This document shows positions 30,958 through 37,433 of a DNA stretch of 37,433 nucleotides, one piece after another; positions within the stretch are counted from its first letter, which is position 1, and each line of letters starts with the position of its first letter. The stretch comes from Brachionus koreanus (lineage: Eukaryota > Rotifera > Eurotatoria > Ploima > Brachionidae): the NCBI GenBank assembly GCA_016987375.1, contig PJRA01000196.1, positions 323,228 to 360,660 of the forward strand. Direction: 5' to 3'. The notes below the pieces were generated by a model. The model was given only the letters and a program-made list of their open reading frames with translations, did not search any database and was not told the DNA's origin. The translations under genes were made by a program, and so were the position numbers.

Positions 30958-31176
30958 CTAATTGTAAATTACCCGGGTGTAGTAGTTGGATGCCAACTGC
31001 GCCCAGTAAACTGGGCAACGCTCTCGGACGTCCCTATCGGAGCTTCGGACGTATGAGAACATACAGTTTTTGCACAGGAGGTGCCCGCATTGTGTCGATA
31101 GAATGGAGGGACAGTTTTCAAACTGCTCGAGGCATACTAGACACGGCCCACCACTAAATCGGTGGTTCTTGTTCGT
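30958..31176 (-). pseudogene. RING-finger end of a Gypsy polyprotein
   Basis: An open frame of about 70 codons on the minus strand ends at TAG 30958-30960. It reads GPCLVCLEQFENCPSILSTQ, then CGHLLCKNCMFSYV and ERCPVYW, then NYYTRVIYN. This is a C3HC4 RING pattern (C-x2-C-x14-C-x-H-x2-C-x2-C-x15-C-x2), with the eighth zinc ligand changed to Tyr. The frame lies about 135 bp upstream of the polypurine tract, so it is the C-terminus of the element's last ORF. The fragment at 15541-16262 shows an integrase tail before the same RING start, which supports a genuine integrase-RING order. The 5' side is cut off at about 31176. Confidence 0.72.
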
Positions 31177-31179
31177 TTT

Positions 31180-32045
31180 TTATAATAAACTTAAATCTAA
31201 TTTTCAATTTTATAGCCATATGTCAACAAAATTTTTTTTTTCCCAATCTGAAATCATGGATCAAGTTTAAATGGAGACAAATAATGTTTAGTGACAAGAG
31301 AAACCAAGTATTATAAGCATTGCTCCTAACTTATCTTAATTTAAAAATTAAGTGTTTTTTACTAACTCTTTATTCTTATGAACAAATTATTTTTGATTGT
31401 AATACATTAAAATTATTTATTTTGAATTTAACCAAAAAATGGATTTGAATCCGAAAAATGCAATAAAATTCAAACAACTAATTTCTAAATAAAAATTCTA
31501 GTGCTAGTTTGTTTATTGATATCAGTTTCACAAATTGAGCAAATCTTTTGCTTATGGTGTTCAAGAATCATGTCCAAACATGGTTCACAATAAATATGAC
31601 CACATTTTGCTGTGTATATTTTGCTATTGCTAATTTTTATCTAAATAAAAAGATAAAATAAAATCTTTTATTTTCATTTCATTTTGAATACTTCATCTAA
31701 TTCTCTCAAGCAAATTGGACATGTTGCAAAATCTATGCAAAGTCTTTTTTTTTTTGGAGGCGAGCAATTATCATCAAAATATTCTTTTTCGTTTTCAACA
31801 AATAAATCTTGCTTGACTAAATCTAATGATTGAATTTGGTCAGCTGGTTCTATGTTTGTTTGAAATATAATCTTTTCCATTAAATCATACGTACACTTGT
31901 TATCTAACCATGAAATCATGTCATTAGAGTCTACTTTGGCAATTAAAGGTCTTGACTCTCTACATTCACTGTTAATGGTAATTATAATGAAATTTTTTTT
32001 TATTTCATGAAAAGATTCTGATGGAATTTTTTGATTCCAGTAGCT
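31180..32045. repeat. RING-gene segment, copy 2 of a direct repeat
   Basis: This matches 23232-23935 in the same orientation, with about 160 extra bases at 31243-31405. It begins right after the truncated Gypsy element. Confidence 0.85.
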
Positions 32046-32054
32046 CTCTTCCAT
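31485..32054 (-). CDS. RNF4-like RING-finger protein, copy B
   Basis: Two exons: 32054-31692 and 31640-31485, with a 51-bp intron (31691-31641, GTATTC to ATTTAG) that falls inside the RING and keeps phase 0. The product is 172 residues from MEESYWNQKIPSES. The RING is at the C-terminus: C112, C115, C134, H136, C139, C142, C155 and C158 (CPIC, KCGHIYCEPC, ICSIC). The long first loop and CGHIYC resemble the RING of RNF4-type SUMO-targeted ubiquitin ligases, but no clear SUMO-interaction motif is seen. A basic KKKRLC is next to the RING. An AG at about 32078 upstream keeps an open frame (RKKSLLNRMEESYW), so a further 5' exon is possible. The role is E3 ubiquitin ligase-like, inferred from the domain alone. 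Confidence 0.78.
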
Positions 32055-32079
32055 TCTGTTCAACAGCGACTTTTTTCTC

Positions 32080-32847
32080 TAATTAATTAAAAAAAATATT
32101 TAAAATATGCTTATTAGAACATAATTTCAGAAAATTTTATTATTAATCATTTTATTTGATATAATTATATTTTCTGTACAAAAACTCTGTAAGGATGCAA
32201 AACAGTGTATGCATTAAAAATTAAGTTGCAGATTTACCCAACTTGAAACTTATTTTTTTATTTTTTAATCTTAGAAATAATAGCTTGATTATATTATGCT
32301 TAATAATTTTCACATACTCAAGAAATTACATCAAATAAAACAAAGTAATTTCAAAATAGTTAGTAAGAAAAAAATCTAAAGCTTCTGTGAAAAAAATACA
32401 TTTAAATTGCAACAAAATAAAAAAATTTCTGATAATTTGAATAAGTGTTATCAGTTTTTCAATAGCGTTGACAGTCAACTTAAAATATCCAAATGTTTAT
32501 AAAAATAAGTCTAAAGAATACGTAAAAATTTTTGAAATTTTAATGCTATGTTCAAATATTGTAGTAGCTTAAAAAAAAAACCCTCTTCTAATTTATTAAT
32601 TCTTTGTTCTAAACTTTTTCTGTGCCTATCAATAGCACATTAAAAAAATTCCGTTGCACAAATTTATTTTTTAATAGTTAGAGGACCAAATTTTTTATAC
32701 CGTTAAAGGACAAAACGGGTCAAAATGAGCCGTTTTGTCCAAAATTTTATTTTTGCTTAATAAATAATGAATAATAAAGCATTTTAATTACAATAATTTT
32801 TTTTTTAAATTTTTTTATTATTAGATTACAAATTTTCTAATTAATTA
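32080..32847. other. Unique spacer before the inverted repeat
   Basis: No gene is visible. A near-perfect 11-bp stem, GGACAAAACGG (32708-32718) with its complement at 32730-32740, encloses an 11-base loop. It may be a relic of a short element; the rest is AT-rich. Confidence 0.4.
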
Positions 32848-32924
32848 TTTAAAAAAATCTCGTCAACTAGGAAATAAAATTCGAAAATACTTTTCTATTT
32901 CAATTTTAATCATTTTTTGTACAA

Positions 32925-33565
32925 TTATGGTATTAATTTTTTTTATCAACACAGCTTCCGCAAGTAAACAAATTACATTTTCTGTGCATAAAACCTGCAA
33001 TAATAGGAATTCCATATTTTTGAGAGTACATAGGCTAAACCGAAATACCAAGAGAAAAGCCACCCCGATAAAGACATACACCAATAAAAGCAATTATCTC
33101 TTCAATCGTGAAAATAGGAATACTCAGACTTAACATACAAATTTGTTTACATTAGGAAGAGTCCAAGCATCGAATAATTGAAGACAGTTTGGAAAGCTAA
33201 AACCGGTTCTTCAGTCATCCTTTTGCTAGCATACTTTGTTGGGCCAGAACTCTGAGACCATAATATTCTATTCCTTATTTTACTTTCTTCAGCATTTTTT
33301 AATTTTGACCAAGTCAGACCTGATTTTGATGTCTTATCAAGCTTTGGATCACAATCGGATAGTTGGCTTGACTGAACTTACTCATTGGGTTCAATATTAG
33401 CATAATCATCATCATCCTTGTCACCGTCATCATGATCATGATCAACATCTTTCTTGTCCATTTCAAAACTTTCGACTTCAGATTCAAAACATGGGAGTCT
33501 TCAAAATCAACTTGGGTCAAACGTTCCAAGGCTTCTAAAGAAGCTTTTTTTTGGACATTTTTAAA
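32925..33565 (-). pseudogene. PiggyBac-like transposase N-terminal relic, copy 2
   Basis: This is the inverted copy of 22505-23150 with few differences (for example YVFIGVAFLLVFRF in one frame against VFVGVAFLLVLRF there). It reads DHDHDDGDKDDDDY, then SGLTWSKLKNAEES, then YGIPIIAGFMHRK. It shares the same stop and frame change as copy 1, so the damage predates the duplication. Confidence 0.55.
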
Positions 33566-33599
33566 TTTCTATAAGTTTTATGATAATTTTGAGATTTCT

Positions 33600-33963
33600 T
33601 ATTAACATTAGGATTCCATCTATGGTAACTGTAGCATATACACTATGATTGGAGCAAGGTCACTTCCCCAAATATCATTAATAAAATGTGTAACTGCGAA
33701 TATTTTAGAAAAAGATGCGTTTTGTGGGCATTTATTAGGTATAAATTCAATGCTAAATAACGATAACTTTGTAAAAAAAGTTTAAAAAAGAAATTAATTA
33801 ATAAATTATTAGTTCAAACTTTTGAACAAAAATTTTTGGTTTTGGATTTGGTATAATTGCATATTGATTTACTCTAAAATCTTAATTATTGTCACCTGAC
33901 AGACGTTCTTTAGCTGTTTTTGGTTGTGAAAAAATAATAATGTAATATAATGTAAATAATATA
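33600..33963. other. Spacer of the inverted repeat, right arm
   Basis: This matches the left-arm spacer 22140-22500 in reverse. No gene is seen. It contains AAAGATGCGTTTTGTGGGC, also present in reverse at 22344. Confidence 0.4.
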
Positions 33964-34093
33964 CAGTGGTGATTTGATATAAGGATCTATGGTAAATTGG
34001 TAATGGAATGTAATGAATTGGTAATTTAAGTTGATTCAAATTTACGCAAATTTTCGTAAATTTACCATGGATCCTTATATCAAATCACCACTG
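33964..34093. mobile_element. 130-bp MITE with long TIRs and TA flanks
   Basis: CAGTGGTGATTTGATATAAG at the left and the exact complement at the right end (CTTATATCAAATCACCACTG) belong to inverted repeats of about 38 bp with one mismatch (GATCTATGG/CCATGGATC). TA lies directly outside both ends (33962-33963 and 34094-34095), as in Tc1/mariner insertions. No reading frame is present. It is absent from the other arm of the inverted repeat. Confidence 0.88.
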
Positions 34094-34099
34094 TATAAT

Positions 34100-34730
34100 T
34101 AAAAATTATTTTGATAAGAAAAAGATTTTGATGAAATTCAGAAAAATAAATATAAATAAATTAAGACTGATATCTGTAGGATTTTTAAAGGGAAAAAGTA
34201 AATCTTTTGACTTCTGATTACTTCATTCCATAATTAAGGAAATTTTCTCTCAAAAAGACAACAAAAACAATTAATTTAGACAATTTTGTTAATTAATAAT
34301 GTTAATGAAATAAAACTACGAAATTTGATTACAATTTGATTTGAAAATTTTAAATTAATAAAAATCATTTAAATTTAAAAATTATCTTTAATTTTAATTA
34401 TTTGTATTAATAATCTCCTTTTTTCCCACCATCAGTAAATAAAATCCAGTAAAAAAAATTTTTTTACTAAAAACTTTACTACTTTATTGTCGTGGCTACG
34501 AAGAGCAAACGCGCTTTTTTAATAAAGGATTTTATTAAGAAACTTACTTAGCGAAAAGCTAATTAATAGGTGAGGTAGCAGCTAAAGTTGATACTAAAGC
34601 AATGTTAAATCAGAAAAATATTTTTTTAAATTTTTTAATTATTGTAAGAAAAATGAAAGTATTTTAATTTAAAGAAAATCATTTGTTTATAAAATTAAAA
34701 ATTCTCAACTGAACTCTAAAGCAGCTTATT
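34100..34730. other. 3' flank of the ADP-ribosyltransferase-like gene
   Basis: The stretch from about 34100 to 34550 is unique to this arm and AT-rich. Nothing is recognised apart from a small GC-richer spot (GTCGTGGCTACGAAGAGC, about 34488). From about 34555 it matches the left arm again. Confidence 0.4.
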
Positions 34731-35597
34731 CTAATAATTCCACCATTCATTTATTGGCAAGTTTTCAGGATGTTCTTTAGACAATCGAGACATAATTCCA
34801 CTAATAATAAAGAATCTCTCATCATTTTTTTGTGAATTTTTAATATATTTTAATGGAATTAACCATTCTAATTCAGAATTATTAAAATTTGGATCAATTT
34901 GTTTTTTTTTGTCCCTTAAAAGAGTTTCTCTGTTTATTTTAAATGATTCAGGCTTAACACGACATTGAAGTACTGTCTGAATATATAAACCTTTTGTTTT
35001 GGACTTTTTAATTTCAGCATATCGCGGATTTGAACAGTATTCAATTGATGGACTAAAATAAAAACCATCGCCAAACACTGCACAGTGTTTTCCTTTTTTT
35101 TGGTCTGATGGCCTCAAACCTTCATCCAATATACTAAGTAAATTTTTAGAAGCAGTTCCATGATAAGCAACTGGCCAATCTTCATATAATTTAAAGTTTT
35201 CAATAGTCAACGAGTATCTGCGCCAACCATTCGGACAAAAATATGGGTATCCACTGTAAATGAGAGGCTTTGTGAATTTTGTTTCCATAAAATGTTCTAT
35301 ATCAGGCTCTTTTTTCAAATATGTTTTTCCGTAAATACGATTAAATCTAGGATTAAATTGCTTGAAAATTTCAATAATTTCATTTCTCGTTGATGTATAA
35401 TTAATTAAATCTTCTATTTCAGGTGTTATTGTAGCAGAAGGAAAACGTTGGCTTATAAGTCGTTTCAACTCTCTTTTATCTGTACCTTTTGCGTCGATGC
35501 AAAGAGTAGTTATAATTACTGGTAGGTCACTACTAGTTTCAATAGAGCTATTAATGCTTGTTGTGATATTATCTAATAATTCATCAAAAACAACCAT
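34731..35597 (-). CDS. PARP-like ADP-ribosyltransferase-fold protein
   Basis: A single-exon gene of 288 residues with no signal peptide. The second half looks like an ADP-ribosyltransferase (ART) fold. CPNGWRRYSL (121-130) leads to VAYHGTASKNLLSILDEGL (143-161), where HGT is the NAD-binding His block of H-Y-E enzymes. GFYFSPSIEYCSN (178-190) matches the 'G.Y.S.....Y' block, then PRYA, VLQCRV and an acidic SELEWLIPL (241-249) in the place of the catalytic Glu. The first 110 residues (TLCIDAKGTDKRELKRLI and RNEIIEIFKQFNPRF) are unfamiliar. Transfer of ADP-ribose to a protein or nucleic acid is inferred only. The ATG (35597-35595) is the first Met of the frame. A shorter fragment of this gene is at 21686-21943. 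A perfect palindrome at 35743-35788 lies upstream. Confidence 0.75.
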   Translation of the reverse strand: MVVFDELLDNITTSINSSIETSSDLPVIITTLCIDAKGTDKRELKRLISQRFPSATITPEIEDLINYTSTRNEIIEIFKQFNPRFNRIYGKTYLKKEPDIEHFMETKFTKPLIYSGYPYFCPNGWRRYSLTIENFKLYEDWPVAYHGTASKNLLSILDEGLRPSDQKKGKHCAVFGDGFYFSPSIEYCSNPRYAEIKKSKTKGLYIQTVLQCRVKPESFKINRETLLRDKKKQIDPNFNNSELEWLIPLKYIKNSQKNDERFFIISGIMSRLSKEHPENLPINEWWNY

Positions 35598-35742
35598 CTT
35601 AAATTAATTTTTTTTTGACTAAATTAAAAATAAAATTGAAATTTTAATTCAAAGATAATCTTTTTTCAAATTTATTTCGTTTTAATTATTTTATTATTTA
35701 GAACATATTTTATTTTTTCTTTCTAATAGCTTTCCACTAAGA
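35598..35742. promoter_or_regulatory. Upstream region of the ART-like gene
   Basis: AT-rich, with no clear core promoter motif. It ends at the 46-bp palindrome. Confidence 0.3.
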
Positions 35743-35788
35743 AACAATTTTGAAATTACAGTCAATTGACTGTAATTTCAAAATTGTT
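35743..35788. repeat. 46-bp perfect palindrome
   Basis: AACAATTTTGAAATTACAGT, then CAATTG at the centre, then the exact complement back to AAAATTGTT; both halves of 23 bases match with no loop. It lies 145 bp upstream of the ART-like gene start. Two GTTGCTATGTTG copies follow at 35786-35821. It could be a head-to-head element remnant, a cruciform or a protein-binding site. Confidence 0.9.
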
Positions 35789-35929
35789 GCTATGTTGTGT
35801 TGCAATTTGTTGCTATGTTGCTTGTGATAACAATGATACTAACGGAATTTTTTCCCTTTGAAATAAGATTATTTGTATTTATTTGACATTAGTTCAATAA
35901 AATATCAGTTGAATTATGAAAATATAATG

Positions 35930-36115
35930 TTTTATAGGCAAAAAATATTCAATTTCTTTACTAACAAAGCACAAATAGTTCATTTTGGGAATGAAAAATA
36001 TAAACCTTCATCACTCAAGGTAGACTGGCTCACAGGGCTTCTCTGTGTATGCTGCCAAAGACTTCTTGAAGTCAATAAAGTAAATATACAGTGGTCTGTT
36101 CAACTCCAGGTTTTG
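35930..36115. mobile_element. Fused LINE fragments on both strands
   Basis: On the plus strand FTNKAQIVHFGNEKYKPSSL (about 35957-36020) resembles the 'KTQIVHFGN' step just after the LINE catalytic box. On the minus strand YFIDFKKSLAAYTEKPCEPV (about 36035-36095) resembles the 'IDF.KAFDS..R' block of another LINE. They meet near 36025. Short and degenerate, so only moderately supported. Confidence 0.4.
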
Positions 36116-36250
36116 CTCTTTGATTATGATTAAAAATAATTCTTTATTACTGTTAAATAAATATTTTTCATACTTTATTACTTGCAATTGTTATAAAGGC
36201 CTAATAAACATAAAATATAATAAAAATGAGACAAAAAAATTTGAAAAATT

Positions 36251-36375
36251 AAGGTTGAAGTAAAAGCTACTGAAATAAAATCCGAAACAGAACTGAAATG
36301 ATTACCTAAAAACTTGATACAAGAAACGTAAAGCTCCCACACAATTACTTGATTAATTAGGAAAGAAATGTTTAA
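36251..36375. repeat. Dispersed repeat shared with 16299-16426
   Basis: This is described with its partner. It directly precedes the MITE at 36419. Confidence 0.65.
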
Positions 36376-36418
36376 GCTTTATTAATTTAATTAAATAAAA
36401 TTTTAATTGAATAAAATA

Positions 36419-36732
36419 GTTTTTGTGAAATTTATTTTAAAATAAAAAAATAGAACAAAATTTAATGCCAATAAAGCTTATAACTTTTTTTTCTGAAGGT
36501 TTTTAATTAGTTCTGTAAACGCAGCAAAGTGCAACATACTTAATTACACCAAAAGTACAGTCAAAGTCTACAAATTTGTCTAACTTTTAATTATGCTTAG
36601 TTTGAGTTTTTTCAGATTTTTCAAAATAGTGCAACTTTGAATGTTGCACCATGTTGCATTTACAGAACTTACTTTTGAAAAGAAAAGTTACAACATTTTT
36701 TTCTGTTCTATTGTACTAAATTTCACAAAAAC
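36419..36732. mobile_element. 314-bp MITE with long imperfect TIRs
   Basis: The outer ends read GTTTTTGTGAAATTTA (36419-36434) and the complement TAAATTTCACAAAAAC (36717-36732). Pairing resumes inside with AGTTCTGTAAACGCAGCAAA (from 36509) against the complement of TGTTGCATTTACAGAACT (to 36669). The arms are about 110-120 bp and imperfect. No reading frame and no obvious target duplication. A truncated copy is at 24108-24389 and a fragment at 10961-11010. Confidence 0.75.
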
Positions 36733-36839
36733 ATAAAATAAAAGAATGTTAATCGAGGATGACAATCAATAAAAGATTATTGCAACCAAAAAAAAGATAT
36801 TCACGCACAATCATGAAACAATATTTATTATTGTTTATA

Positions 36840-37260
36840 TTTATACTTTTAGTTGTTATTGCTCCTGAAACAATACACTTATGCGGAATAGAAATAGAAG
36901 TTGTCAAAGAAATCAGTCTTTTAGGTTTTATGATTGATCATAATCTAAATTTCTCTAAACAAGCTTGCAGTTTAACTCTTGCTGTAAATAAGAAATTGTT
37001 TAGTATTAAAAGACTTAAATTCACTCCATTCAAGCTTTCTATTTACAATTATATAAATTTAATTTTTACAGATTTTTTTAAAAAATTTGATTTAAAATTT
37101 TTAAAGTTTAATTTTTAAATTAGTCAAAACATCTATTTTATTTTAAAAGTATTTAATGTTTTATATACAATTTAAATCAATGAATTGCTAATCAGTCTAT
37201 TAGACAAGGGCACTAGGTTGTTGATTAGCCTTGAAATTGAACTCTTTTTTTTTGTCAACT
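36840..37260 (+). mobile_element. LINE relic, C-terminal region and 3' end
   Basis: GIEIEVVKEISLLGFMIDHN (from about 36881) and CSLTLAVNKKLFSIKRLKF (to about 37020) match the segment after the catalytic box. The later part is truncated (YINLIFTDFFKKF). GTTGTTGATTAGCCTTGAAA near 37216 recurs near 2030, so this is the 3' end of the same LINE family as 755-1430. Confidence 0.65.
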
Positions 37261-37279
37261 TCTGTTAATGTTCAGTTTT

Positions 37280-37433
37280 TCAAAAAATTTATCCTACCTG
37301 GGTTGGGAGCAAAGGAGTGGAGGAGGAGGAGGAGCAAAGCATCGCATATGCTCTCAGCTAACAAAATGTGAAGCAAGACGAAACTTTCTACCAAACCGAG
37401 TAGTAAACAATTGGAATGCGCTGCCAACGTCGA
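37280..37433 (+). mobile_element. LINE C-terminal fragment running off the window
   Basis: The frame reads LTKCEARRNFLPNRVVNNWN, then ALPTS at the edge. 'R..FLPNRVVN.WN.LP' is the conserved end block of CR1-like LINE proteins. A GGA-rich run (GGAGGAGGAGGAGGAGC) is part of its coding sequence. It continues beyond the window. Confidence 0.6.

Larger units (their letters stand above)
32848..34992. repeat. Right arm of large inverted repeat
   Basis: This is the inverted counterpart of 21686-23232. Its inner edge is near the TTTTTTAAATAATTAATTAG at 32836. It includes the piggyBac relic (minus strand) and the C-terminal part of the intact ADP-ribosyltransferase-like gene. Confidence 0.88.

Noticed and set aside
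37310..37340. GGA-rich run as a microsatellite
   Set aside because: Short and embedded in a recognisable LINE coding block.
1..37433. CRISPR array, prokaryotic operon or phage region
   Set aside because: No regularly spaced repeats are present, and introns, poly(A) signals and element types are eukaryotic.

Overview
The window looks like nuclear DNA of an invertebrate animal. It is very AT-rich. The recognisable genes are eukaryotic: a WDR44-type WD40 gene, a trimeric dUTPase, an RNF4-like RING gene and a PARP-like ADP-ribosyltransferase-fold gene. Introns are spliceosomal, three of about 50 bp and one of 4.9 kb filled with transposons. The rest is mostly decayed LINE, Gypsy, MULE, Tc1/mariner and piggyBac sequence plus short inverted-repeat elements. 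The style (AT-rich, many CR1/Rex1-like LINE tails) would suit a monogonont rotifer, but that is only an impression; no taxon marker was checked.

Layout. 1-2630: LINE relics and a 192-bp MITE flanked by TTAA. 2634-9418 (minus): a two-exon WDR44-like gene whose intron holds a LINE tail, a LINE endonuclease fragment between direct repeats, and an antisense MULE relic. 9419-12300: several MITE-like repeats, a Tc1/mariner relic and a LINE tail. 12319-13460 (plus): a small unknown KEN-box protein gene followed 164 bp later by a complete dUTPase gene. 13840-37433: an accessory region built from repeated blocks.

The accessory region has two copies (A about 13842-21185, B about 24767-30500) of a block with a minus-strand LINE piece, a four-transmembrane protein gene and a plus-strand LINE. 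Copy A carries extra Gypsy pieces. A RING gene occurs twice in direct orientation (23373-23930 and 31485-32054). A piggyBac/ADP-ribosyltransferase segment occurs twice in inverted orientation (21686-23232 and 32848-34992). One copy of each accessory gene looks intact and the other damaged: the four-TM gene is good in copy B and has lost its splice acceptor in copy A, the RING gene has its start only in copy B, and the ART gene is complete only at 34731-35597. A Gypsy LTR at 30600-30822 is followed, inside the element, by a RING-finger coding segment; the same RING start is fused to an integrase tail in a second Gypsy fragment at 15541-16262.

The housekeeping genes act independently (VAP/Rab11-linked trafficking; dUTP removal). 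The three accessory genes (membrane protein, ubiquitin-ligase-like RING, ADP-ribosyltransferase-like enzyme) share a mobile, repeatedly duplicated neighbourhood. That they function together is speculation. Similarities between copies were judged by eye, without alignments or database searches.
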